DNA from: JAYENY01 sp964646075
Lineage (GTDB): Bacteria > Patescibacteriota > Minisyncoccia > Minisyncoccales > PEYH01
Assembly: GCA_964646075.1 (NCBI GenBank)
Contig: CAZYBZ010000017.1
Location: 1-11,588 of the forward strand
DNA: 11,588 bases
Reading direction: 5' to 3'
The notes below the pieces were generated by a model. It made no database searches, was not told the DNA's origin, and worked only from the letters and a program-made list of their open reading frames with translations. The first letter of the stretch is position 1, and each line of letters starts with the position of its first letter. A program made the position numbers and the translations under genes. Shown here in pieces: positions 1 through 6,166 of the stretch.

Positions 1-317
1 TGTGGTCTAAAACATCTATTCCTATTATTTTACCGGCTTCTTGAATTCTTTTAGTGATTTCTAAATCATCTTTTGATGGCTCTGGATCTCCTGATGGATG
101 ATAATTCCTCAATACTTGCTTCAGCTAATTTCTGAAGATTGCCAAATTGTGCTAATAGTTTTTAGGCTGTAACCACTACTGATTCACCAGCAATGCCTCG
201 CCCTAAGATGAGCTGTAATAGTTCTTGAGCTGAAAGCGCTTGTTCACCAAGCTTAATCAACCGCTCACGCGGTCGCTCTTCTTTTGGTAAGTCGTGAGTA
301 GTAAAAGATTTGCTCAT
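1..317 (-). pseudogene. radC: radC remnant (RadC/UPF0758 JAB-domain protein), disrupted and cut by window edge
   Basis: RadC-family proteins carry an N-terminal helical region and a C-terminal JAB/MPN-type metalloprotease-like domain; their cellular role is unsettled. Reading down from the ATG at 317, the start (LPKEERPRERLIKLG, then QALSAQELLQLILGRG) matches the family's N-terminus. An in-frame TAA interrupts the frame at codon 52 (139-141), where the family usually has a polar residue, so it looks like CAA changed to TAA. The homology then continues (KLLAQFGNLQKLAEASIEEL) to about 95. There it jumps into another frame that reads the JAB signature NYHPSGDPEPSKDD and ends with AGKIIGIDVLDH at the window edge. 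About 100 residues between these segments are missing, including the first part of the JAB domain. With a stop, a deletion and a frame change it cannot make a working RadC. The call is firm; how much remains beyond the edge is unknown. Confidence 0.85.
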
Positions 318-660
318 ATTTTACTCTTTAAAACAAAAACTTACTGGTTTTTACGCCATCGTCTATTATAAAATTCTTCATAAGCTTCTATTTACCCTGT
401 GAAATACCGAGCTTATCCCCGTATCTCTCAGTATTTTTTCTATGATGGATATTTTTTTGCCATACCAGTAAAACTTTACTACAATGATATTGACGTAGCA
501 TTATTATTATATGAAAAGTAGCCCTTTTCGTCAATTTAAAGAAGTTCCACTTTGCTACACGCACTAATAATATGGGACCAGGAGTAAAAAAAGGTTGAAA
601 AAAAGAGTTTAGATCCTTTGTTCTCTGTTTGGGAAGTAAGTCTCGCCACATCACACAAGA
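318..660. other. Intergenic stretch with no intact gene
   Basis: This stretch lies between the radC remnant and the terminator of the tRNA-Gln unit. The one long open frame here runs antisense through the tRNA-Gln gene and is not protein-like. On the minus strand, short protein-like stretches occur in different frames (for example IIEKILRDTGISSVFHRVN near 385-440 and EEFYNRRWRKN near 335-380), separated by stops. They may be a decayed small gene, but I cannot name a family. The one clear element is a promoter at 506-534. Confidence 0.5.
506..534 (-). promoter_or_regulatory. Strong sigma70-type promoter facing the radC remnant
   Basis: On the minus strand the -35 box TTGACG (534-529) is followed by exactly 17 nt and a perfect -10 box TATAAT (511-506). 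The predicted transcript starts near 499 and would run about 180 nt before the radC remnant's ATG. It lies downstream of the tRNA-Gln terminator, so it begins a new transcription unit. No intact ORF starts in the leader. It may be the old radC promoter or drive a small RNA. Confidence 0.65.
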
Positions 661-687
661 ACAAACTAAAAGCCCCTCAAAGGGGCT
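661..687 (-). terminator. Rho-independent terminator after tRNA-Gln
   Basis: On the minus strand a 7-bp perfect stem (AGCCCCT / AGGGGCT, 687-671) with a 3-nt loop is followed by a T-rich tail (TTTAGTTTGT, 670-661). It begins 9 nt past the tRNA-Gln discriminator base and is the natural end of the long minus-strand operon. The stem is symmetric, but no gene reads into it from the other side. Confidence 0.85.
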
Positions 688-695
688 TCTGTTTG

Positions 696-766
696 CTCGG
701 AGGCAGGGATTCGAACCCCAATTGCCAGGGCCAGAACCTAGCGTCCTACCATTAGACGACCTCCGA
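696..766 (-). tRNA. tRNA-Gln (CTG)
   Basis: The cloverleaf is complete. The acceptor stem is TCGGAGG/CCTCCGA, the D arm has a GTC/GAC stem, and the anticodon stem CTAGG/CCTGG encloses loop TTCTGGC with anticodon CTG. The T loop is TTCGAAT with a stem containing two G-T pairs. The first pair is U1-A72 and the discriminator is G73, both usual for glutamine. CCA is not encoded (GCAA follows the acceptor stem), so a CCA-adding enzyme is needed. Its 5' end is only 18 nt from the ftsX stop, so it is the last gene of that operon and is followed at once by the terminator. Confidence 0.93.
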
Positions 767-784
767 ATATAGAACATAAAAAAA

Positions 785-1693
785 TTACACCTTTAGATAC
801 CTTCTAACAGCAATGAGGGAAGAGATAACCCCAAGAGCAATACCACTGGCAAATTGCAGTAAAAATAAACTGATTGCATTGGCGCTAACCCATACAAAAA
901 TATTAAAACCAGCAACAAGAGTCTCCGTCCTAGGTCCCAGAAGATAAGCAACTAGAAATAGCATCAAAAAAGAAATAAATGCCGCCATGATCCCAGCAAT
1001 AATTCCCTGAACAATAAATGGCCCCTCAATAAAACCTTTTGACGCACCTACTAATCGCATAATAGAAATCTCTTTACTTGAGTCATAAATCGCCATCCTA
1101 ACGGTATTAAAAGTGACCAAAATTCCTGCTAAAACTAAAACTACTGCCAAGAAAAGACCGATCGTATTAACATTGGCGATAAATCGTGAAATTCTTTCAA
1201 TAATTGTTGTTTTTTCAATATAGTCTACTCTATAGATAACATCCTGCATCGCCACGCTATTGAGAAGCATCAAAATAGCGGCGTACTGATCGTGCCTTAC
1301 AGCTCTAATATTAAATGAACCATGAAAAGGATTCCTCCCTATTACTTCTAAAGACTCTAAAATAACAGGATTATCTTTGTGTCTCTCCCTAAACTCAATC
1401 AACGCCTCTTCCTTGGAAACAATTATCACCTCTCTAACTTCTGGCATCTCCCTTAATTTTTCCCTGGCTGTTAGAATCTCCTCTTGAGTTGAGTCGACTT
1501 TAAGATAAGCGCTGACGTCAATCTTATCTTGAACTAAAAGAATCAAATGCCTCACTCCTCCTTGAGCAACAAAAAGAAAGGCGACTAAACTAATGGTTAG
1601 AGTTAAGACAAAGACCGTGGCTATATTTGAGCCTCCTTTTCGCCAAAAATTATACCAACCAAAACGAATTATTCTTCGTAGATAAATAAACAT
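785..1693 (-). CDS. ftsX: Cell-division protein FtsX (permease-like subunit of FtsEX)
   Basis: FtsX is the membrane partner of the FtsE ATPase; the pair relays divisome signals to peptidoglycan hydrolases outside the membrane. The 302-residue product has the family layout: a short basic cytoplasmic N-terminus, TM1 at about 24-43, a large extracellular domain at about 44-170, then three TM segments at about 173-196, 226-251 and 265-293. The segment between TM2 and TM3 (VRMAIYDSSKEISIMRLVGA) is the typical FtsX/MacB-type permease motif, here with 'EISIMRLVGAS'. Length is normal. It follows ftsE with a 59-nt gap containing 8-bp repeats, and tRNA-Gln follows 18 nt after its stop. No Shine-Dalgarno is seen before the ATG. 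Identification is secure from both sequence and neighbourhood. Confidence 0.95.
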   Translation of the reverse strand: MFIYLRRIIRFGWYNFWRKGGSNIATVFVLTLTISLVAFLFVAQGGVRHLILLVQDKIDVSAYLKVDSTQEEILTAREKLREMPEVREVIIVSKEEALIEFRERHKDNPVILESLEVIGRNPFHGSFNIRAVRHDQYAAILMLLNSVAMQDVIYRVDYIEKTTIIERISRFIANVNTIGLFLAVVLVLAGILVTFNTVRMAIYDSSKEISIMRLVGASKGFIEGPFIVQGIIAGIMAAFISFLMLFLVAYLLGPRTETLVAGFNIFVWVSANAISLFLLQFASGIALGVISSLIAVRRYLKV

Positions 1694-1725
1694 TTGTTAA
1701 TCTAATAATTAAATCTATTTGATTG

Positions 1726-1749
1726 TTCAACTGCCTAACTGCTCAGCTG
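1726..1749. repeat. Three degenerate 8-bp tandem units in the ftsE-ftsX gap
   Basis: The plus strand reads TTCAACTG, CCTAACTG, CTCAGCTG: three adjacent octamers sharing the pattern YARCTG at the end. They occupy the first part of the 59-nt gap between ftsE and ftsX. Similar 7-8 bp tandem units occur in other gaps of this window. Confidence 0.6.
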
Positions 1750-1752
1750 ATT

Positions 1753-2433
1753 CTAAAGCATAAACCTGCCCTTTTGTTCATCTCTAATAATCTTTCCATT
1801 TTCTAAGGTTACTACTCTTTTCTTTAAATTATTAATAACCGCCTTATTATGAGTAGACAAGATGACAGTGGTGCCTAATTTCTGAATTTCCTCAAGCAAA
1901 TCTATTATGTCTTTACTATGATAAGGGTCAAGGTTTCCAGTCGGCTCATCGGCAATGATTAACTGTGGCCTAATTGCCAAGGCTCGGGCAATAGCTGTTC
2001 GTTGCTTTTCTCCACCAGAAAGCTCTTGAGGAAAATTACTAGTTTTATTCTCTAATCCAACAATCTCTAAAATTTTAGGAACGTCTCTAGTAACTTCATG
2101 ATTAGTCCCTCCCATTACTTCCATAGCATAGGCCACATTTTCAAAAACTGTTTTTTGAGGAAGAAGACGGTAGTCTTGAAAAATAGCTCCAATTTTCCGA
2201 CGAAAAATAGACAAATCATTGGCTTTAATAGAAGCAATGTCTTTTCCTTCAAAAAATACCCTGCCGCTAGTTGGTGATTCTTCGCGAAGTAAAAGTTTTA
2301 TCAAGGTAGTTTTTCCAGCCCCAGATTTACCAACAATAGAAATAAACTCTTGAGATTTGATTGCAAAAGAAACCTTTCTTAAAGCAACCGTTCTCGGCGG
2401 ATAAATTTTAGTAATGTTATCAAAGGTTATCAT
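1753..2433 (-). CDS. ftsE: Cell-division ATP-binding protein FtsE
   Basis: FtsE is the cytoplasmic ABC-type ATPase of the FtsEX complex; ATP binding drives FtsX to activate cell-wall hydrolases at the septum. The 226-residue protein is full length. It has Walker A GKSGAGKTT (35-43, K41), Q-loop Q86, signature LSGGE (138-142), Walker B with D162-E163 (IADEPTGNLDP), and an H-loop histidine in LSTHN. The NLDP after Walker B is typical of FtsE/LolD-type ATPases, and the adjacent ftsX settles the assignment. The ATG at 2433 lies within the 3' end of prfB (14-nt overlap) and has AGGA about 7 nt upstream, one of the few Shine-Dalgarno-like sites in the window. Translational coupling to prfB is likely. 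Confidence 0.96.
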   Translation of the reverse strand: MITFDNITKIYPPRTVALRKVSFAIKSQEFISIVGKSGAGKTTLIKLLLREESPTSGRVFFEGKDIASIKANDLSIFRRKIGAIFQDYRLLPQKTVFENVAYAMEVMGGTNHEVTRDVPKILEIVGLENKTSNFPQELSGGEKQRTAIARALAIRPQLIIADEPTGNLDPYHSKDIIDLLEEIQKLGTTVILSTHNKAVINNLKKRVVTLENGKIIRDEQKGRFML

Positions 2434-3518
2434 ATTGAATTCCTGCTCTTATAAACTGGTCTATATCACCATCTAGAACTTCTCCTAATTGACTAGTCTC
2501 CTCTTTGGTACGATGATCTTTTACCATTTTATATGGATAAAAAATATAAGAACGAATTTGATTCCCCCATTCAGGACTAAGTGGGTTGTTTTTAATCTTA
2601 TCAACTCTTCTCTCCTCTTCTTTTTCTTTTTCTCTAACAAGCTTGCTTCTCAGCATCTCCATCGCTTTCCTTCGATTAAGACCTTGCGTTCTCTCAGCTT
2701 GACAGTTAACGCTAATTTTTGTTGGCAAGTGAGTAATCCTAATGGCCGACTCCCTTTTGTTCACATGTTGGCCTCCTGGACCTGACGCCCTATAAGTGTC
2801 AATCCGCAAATCTTCTTCCCTGATCTCTAAGTTTTTCTCTGCTATTTTCGGCAATTGAGGCAGAACCTCTATTGAAGCGAATGAGGTATGACGCAATTTC
2901 TTGGATGAAAACGGAGAAAGTCGCACTAGACGATGAACCCCATTCTCCCCTTTTAAAAAACCGTAGGCAAACTCACCTTGAATTTCTAAAACTACTTCTT
3001 TTATACCAACCCTGCCTTCGGGCCCCATATCAGCAAAATTTTGAGAAAGGATTCTTCTTTTAAAGTTCCTCCTTTCGCAATATCTTTGATACATTCTTAG
3101 CAAAATAACTACCCAATCCTGAGCATCTTTTCCTCCAGCACCAGCCTTAATGGTTAGAATAGCATTATTTTTATCATATTTTCCAGAAAGAAAAATATCT
3201 ATCTCTTTTTGTTGAAGTTTTTGCCAAAGGCTTACTTTTCCTCTTCCTACCTCTTTCTCAAAAGCCAAATCTTCAGAAAATTCTCTTAAATCATTAAGTT
3301 CTTTTTGAAGTTCTGCCCACTCCTGAAATTCCTTTTTCAGAAAAAAAAATCTCTGGCTTAATTCAATCATCTCTTTCTGCTCTTCCCAGCTCTTAGTTGA
3401 AATCGTCTTTTCTAAATCTTTTAATTCTTTTTTTTTGCTTTCAAATTCAAAGACAGTCCATCAGGTGATGGAGCTTCTGTTGTATCTCATCTATATTGAT
3501 TATAATCTCTTTTTTCAT
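2420..3518 (-). CDS. prfB: Peptide chain release factor 2, expressed by programmed +1 frameshift
   Basis: RF2 reads UGA and UAA stop codons and triggers peptide release on the ribosome. Starting at the ATG at 3518, 23 codons are read up to CTT followed by an in-frame TGA (3449-3447). Skipping the T at 3449 joins the main frame and gives 365 residues, the usual RF2 length. The zero-frame start reads MKKEIIINIDEIQQ; the sequence after the shift (EFESKKKELKDLEK...SWEEQ) matches the RF2 N-terminal helices, so the first ATG in the main frame (3370) is internal. The stop-recognition tripeptide SPF is at 201-203 and the catalytic GGQ at 248-250. An intact RF2 implies UGA is a stop here. The gene starts 17 nt after tRNA-Thr and overlaps ftsE by 14 nt. 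Confidence 0.95.
3447..3460 (-). promoter_or_regulatory. prfB programmed +1 frameshift site (CTT TGA)
   Basis: Codon 23 is CTT (3452-3450) and codon 24 is TGA (3449-3447), the classic slippery codon and stop at which low RF2 lets the ribosome slip +1, giving autoregulation. The next base is A (TGAA) rather than the C seen in E. coli. The strong AGGGGG-type internal Shine-Dalgarno known from E. coli is not evident; only GGA lies upstream (TGGACTGTCTTTGA). The shifted frame continues open into the rest of RF2. Confidence 0.92.
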
Positions 3519-3535
3519 AATCAAACTGTCTTATT

Positions 3536-3607
3536 AGCCAGCGGTCGGACTTGAACCGACGACCTGAACTTTACGAAAGTTCTGCTCTCCCGCTGAGCTA
3601 CGCTGGC
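3536..3607 (-). tRNA. tRNA-Thr (CGT)
   Basis: The 72-nt cloverleaf has acceptor GCCAGCG/CGCTGGC, D stem GCTC/GAGC, anticodon stem GAACT/AGTTC with loop TTCGTAA (anticodon CGT, reading ACG), and T stem GTCGG/CCGAC with loop TTCAAGT. Discriminator U73; CCA is not encoded (TAATAA follows). It sits 2 nt after tRNA-Gly and 17 nt before the prfB ATG, so 3'-end processing of this tRNA would create the 5' end of the prfB message. Confidence 0.94.
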
Positions 3608-3609
3608 AA

Positions 3610-3680
3610 AGCGGGATACGGGAGTTGAACCCGTCTTTCAACCTTGGGAAGGTTGCGTTGGTCCGCTCAACTAATCCCGC
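3610..3680 (-). tRNA. tRNA-Gly (CCC)
   Basis: The 71-nt cloverleaf has acceptor GCGGGAT/ATCCCGC, D stem GTTG/CAAC, anticodon stem CAACC/GGTTG with loop TTCCCAA (anticodon CCC, reading GGG), and T stem ACGGG/CCCGT with loop TTCAACT. Discriminator U73, usual for bacterial glycine tRNAs. CCA is not encoded. Its first 10 nt contain the end and stop codon of the FtsB/DivIC-like gene. Confidence 0.94.
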
Positions 3681-4081
3681 CCAAAAAACTGATTCAAAAA
3701 ATTAATAATTTTCTCTAAAACAGAAGCCCTGCCAATCTCTACTCCCTGCTCGATAGGAAATTTCGCAACCTCATCTCTAATAATCACTACTACCTCCTCT
3801 CCTGGTCTTCTAAACATTCCCCTGTTTCGCAGAAGTCGCTCGTATTCTTCCTGTGAAGCAAGAGCGAACAAGTCTCTTAATTCCTCGTTCCTTTCTTCTA
3901 AAAGCTCCACTTCTCTATTTATATCTAAATGTTGATTCCTAACTGCCCTGTTCTCCGCATGAAGTCTGAGGTTACCAAAAACTAAAAAACCAATAATCAA
4001 AAGATTCAGAACTATCAATAATCCTGTTAATATTTTATTATCATTAAACCCCTTTTTTTGTTTTCTTTTTCTTGCTATCAT
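3671..4081 (-). CDS. FtsB/DivIC-like septum formation initiator
   Basis: FtsB/DivIC proteins are small bitopic divisome proteins that link the early ring to the septal peptidoglycan synthase. This 136-residue product fits: a basic cytoplasmic N-terminus (RKRKQKK, 4-10), one TM helix at about 17-36, then a heptad-like charged region at about 40-75 that should form a coiled coil. It ends with the family's C-terminal pattern EEYERLLRNRGMFRRPGEEVVVI (78-100), a basic RxxxGxxRPGE stretch followed by a beta strand. A 35-residue tail follows. The stop codon TAG (3673-3671) lies inside tRNA-Gly, with a 10-nt overlap. No Shine-Dalgarno precedes the ATG. I give no symbol because FtsB, FtsL and DivIC cannot be told apart safely from sequence alone. 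Confidence 0.82.
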   Translation of the reverse strand: MIARKRKQKKGFNDNKILTGLLIVLNLLIIGFLVFGNLRLHAENRAVRNQHLDINREVELLEERNEELRDLFALASQEEYERLLRNRGMFRRPGEEVVVIIRDEVAKFPIEQGVEIGRASVLEKIINFLNQFFGRD

Positions 4082-4087
4082 GAAAAT

Positions 4088-4195
4088 ATGAAAATTAATA
4101 ATAAAAAATTAATAAAGATAATCTGGACAATATTAATTCTCTTGGTGACCTTAAGTATGCTTTTCAGCTTTGTCTTGTCTTTCTTGTTCACATAA
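4088..4195 (+). CDS. Possible 35-residue single-pass membrane protein
   Basis: A short plus-strand ORF encodes a basic N-terminus (MKINNKKLIK) followed by an almost uninterrupted hydrophobic helix (IIWTILILLVTLSMLFSFV) and a short end. This is the make-up of a small bitopic membrane protein. It starts only 6 nt from the opposite-strand start of the FtsB-like gene, so any promoter would have to lie inside that gene. No Shine-Dalgarno is visible, and its start falls in an AT-rich repeat-like stretch (two copies of TGAAAATW at 4081-4096). A hairpin with a T tail follows 23 nt after the stop and gives mild support. I do not recognise a family. It could be a chance ORF. Confidence 0.4.
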   Translation: MKINNKKLIKIIWTILILLVTLSMLFSFVLSFLFT

Positions 4196-4218
4196 TACCT
4201 CTAAACTGTATTTTTTTC

Positions 4219-4260
4219 AACCCTTGTCTTGTTGCACAAAATTATACAAGACTGGGTTTT
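4219..4260 (+). terminator. Possible terminator hairpin between the small ORF and lepA
   Basis: Plus-strand arms AACCC..GTCTTG (4219-4231) and CAAGAC.GGGTT (4247-4258) can pair as 6 + 5 bp around a small internal loop. A TTTT tail follows. The 15-nt loop is long for a terminator. In the minus direction the hairpin is followed by an A run, so it would not terminate lepA transcription. The loop also contains TATAAT on the minus strand (4246-4241), which could instead be a -10 box for the FtsB-like operon. Confidence 0.35.
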
Positions 4261-4275
4261 ATCTAGAATCGGATA

Positions 4276-6048
4276 CTAAAAAATTTTCCAAAAAACTTCT
4301 TGAGGAATTTTAAACTGCCCTCTCTGTTCTAATTTCTTTTTACCTTTCTTTTGTTTCTCTAACAATTTTTTCTTACGCGTATAGTCTCCGCCATAAAGAG
4401 GTGCGAGAACATCTTTTCTTTTTGCCCTTACTGTTTGACGAGCAATAATATTCCCACCAACCCTCGCTTGCAAAGGAACAGCAAAAAGCTGAGCCGGGAA
4501 AACCTTTTTCATCTTTTCAACTATTGCTTTCCCTTCTCGATAAGCGCTGTCTTTAGCAATAATTTTAGAAAGTGATTCCTCTGCTTTGCCTAAAACTAAA
4601 ATCTCTAACTTCACTAACTCCGCGTCTTTCCAATCCAAAAACTTGTAATCCATTGAACCATAACCCTGCGTAGCACTCTTTATTCTGTCATAAAGATTCG
4701 CCATCACCTCCCTAAGGGGCATTTCACAAGTAATTAAAACTTGAGTAGCGCTTAAGTGAATAATACTAGGTTGCCTCCCTTCAACTAATTCTGTTGCCTT
4801 GCCTAAAAATCTAGTTGGAGCGATTATCTTCAACTGACAAAATTGTTCTTGGGTTTTCTTAATCTCAGAAGACTCTGGCCAATCCATTGTTGAGCAAATG
4901 ATTCGCCCCTCTCCGGAATTGTTAAAAACCTTATAACAAACAGAGGGACTAGAAGTCAACAAGTTAAGATTGAACTCTCGCCTCAGCCGTTCAATAACAA
5001 TCTCTATGTGCAAAAGTCCCAAGAAACCGCAATGAAACCCCCGACCGAAAACAGACTTTGATTCAGGTTTAAAGGTTAAAGAGGGGTCATTTAATTTTAA
5101 TTTTAAAAGGGCTTCGCGAAGCAAAATCCAATTATTAGGATTTTCTGGAAAAAGGCCAACAAAAACCTTTGGCTTTGGTTCTTCGTATCCAGCCAAAGAA
5201 CTTGCTCCACCTTGTTCGTCAAATTTAACGATAGTATCTCCAATCTTAGATTTTTCCGAACCCTTGATACCTAGAACCACGTAACCGATTTCTCCACTTT
5301 CAAGCTCTGATTGAGGCAAGCGTTGTGGCTTAAAGCAGCCGACTTCTTTAGCCTTTCCTTTGGTCTTAGAATTAAGTAAAAAAATCTCATCACCTTGCAA
5401 TAATTTGCCCTCCATTAATCGAACATAAGCAATAACCCCCTGAAACGGTTCATACTGAAAATCAAAAATTAAGGCGCGTAAAGGAGATTCTAAGGCTATT
5501 TTAGGAGCAGGAACCCTTTTGATGATTGTCTTCAATACTTTTTCTACATTAATCCCCTTTTTAGCAGAAATACTAATGATATCTTCCTTGTCTATTTTTA
5601 AAAGATGAGACACTTCTCTTAAGATTTCTTGCAACCGCTCACTATCGTCATCGATTAAATCAATCTTATTTATTACTGGAATTATTATCAATCCCTGTTT
5701 TTTAGCTAATTCTAAATTCATTAAAGTCTGGGCTTGAACGCCTTTTAAAACATCAACCAAAAGAACCACTCCCTCAATCGCTGCCAAGCTTCTTGAAACC
5801 TCATAACTAAAATCAACATGGCCAGGAGTATCTATCATGTTCAAAAGATAATCCTCATATTCCATACGAACCGGCTGAAGCTTAATTGTTATCCCCTTCT
5901 CCCGCTCTAGATCCATTGTATCTAAAAACTGGGGTCTCATTTCTTTCGATTCAATTGTCCTTGTTAACTCCAAGAACCGATCAGCTAAGGTTGATTTCCC
6001 ATGATCAATATGGGCCACTATTCCAAAATTTCTAATTTTTCGTTTCAT
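4276..6048 (-). CDS. lepA: Elongation factor 4 (LepA), ribosome back-translocating GTPase
   Basis: LepA/EF-4 is a translational GTPase that acts on stalled or mis-translocated ribosomes and in late 30S assembly. The 590-residue protein is slightly under the common length of about 600. GTPase motifs: G1 AHIDHGKST (12-20), G2 REKGITIK (49-56), G3 DTPGH (73-77), G4 NKID (127-130), G5 SAK (161-163). An EF-G-like domain II and domains III and V follow. The LepA-specific C-terminal domain shows in SATQGYGSMDY, VGGNIIARQTVRAKRKDV and the final KIPQEVFWKI. These separate it from EF-G, BipA and TetM-type proteins. It lies 118 nt downstream of murJ; no Shine-Dalgarno precedes its ATG, and no clear terminator follows on its own strand. 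Confidence 0.97.
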   Translation of the reverse strand: MKRKIRNFGIVAHIDHGKSTLADRFLELTRTIESKEMRPQFLDTMDLEREKGITIKLQPVRMEYEDYLLNMIDTPGHVDFSYEVSRSLAAIEGVVLLVDVLKGVQAQTLMNLELAKKQGLIIIPVINKIDLIDDDSERLQEILREVSHLLKIDKEDIISISAKKGINVEKVLKTIIKRVPAPKIALESPLRALIFDFQYEPFQGVIAYVRLMEGKLLQGDEIFLLNSKTKGKAKEVGCFKPQRLPQSELESGEIGYVVLGIKGSEKSKIGDTIVKFDEQGGASSLAGYEEPKPKVFVGLFPENPNNWILLREALLKLKLNDPSLTFKPESKSVFGRGFHCGFLGLLHIEIVIERLRREFNLNLLTSSPSVCYKVFNNSGEGRIICSTMDWPESSEIKKTQEQFCQLKIIAPTRFLGKATELVEGRQPSIIHLSATQVLITCEMPLREVMANLYDRIKSATQGYGSMDYKFLDWKDAELVKLEILVLGKAEESLSKIIAKDSAYREGKAIVEKMKKVFPAQLFAVPLQARVGGNIIARQTVRAKRKDVLAPLYGGDYTRKKKLLEKQKKGKKKLEQRGQFKIPQEVFWKIF

Positions 6049-6119
6049 AATTTTTTTTAAAATAAATAGGAAAAATAAATTCTCTTCACTTGTCTTAATT
6101 AGAAGTCAAATTGAAAACT

Positions 6120-6133
6120 ACATTTTACATTTT
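6120..6133. repeat. Two 7-bp tandem units in the murJ-lepA gap
   Basis: ACATTTT occurs twice in direct succession within the 118-nt gap between murJ and lepA. The rest of the gap is AT-rich, with no convincing promoter or terminator. It is the same kind of short-period tandem repeat as in the ftsE-ftsX and pgk upstream gaps. Confidence 0.45.
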
Positions 6134-6166
6134 AAAGCAATAACTTTTTTTGATAAGTCATGTCAA

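Noticed and set aside
340..472. Inverted copies of TTACTGGT / ACCAGTAA in the left intergenic region
   Set aside because: They are 8 bp each and over 110 nt apart, with no matching flanks or target duplications. There is no evidence of a mobile element.
388..777. 129-codon minus-strand open frame
   Set aside because: It runs straight through the tRNA-Gln gene and its terminator, and its product is not protein-like. The RNA gene explains the open frame.
2489..3063. Two plus-strand open frames opposite prfB
   Set aside because: They are shadows of the prfB coding strand with no start signals or recognisable product. The same holds for plus-strand frames opposite murJ at 6160-7568.
3370..3370. 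ATG at 3370 as the prfB start
   Set aside because: It would remove about 49 conserved N-terminal residues of RF2. The upstream ATG with the CTT-TGA shift restores the normal 365-residue protein.
4241..4270. TATAAT (4246-4241, minus) as promoter of the FtsB-like operon
   Set aside because: The -10 is perfect, but no acceptable -35 lies 16-18 nt upstream (TTCTAG, ATTCTA or GATTCT) and there is no extended -10. It also sits in a hairpin loop. It remains possible but is not good enough to call.
6138..6166. TTGACA (6166-6161, minus) as a lepA promoter
   Set aside because: The -35 is perfect, but 17 or 18 nt on there is only TTATTG or TATTGC. It overlaps the end of murJ and is probably chance in AT-rich DNA.
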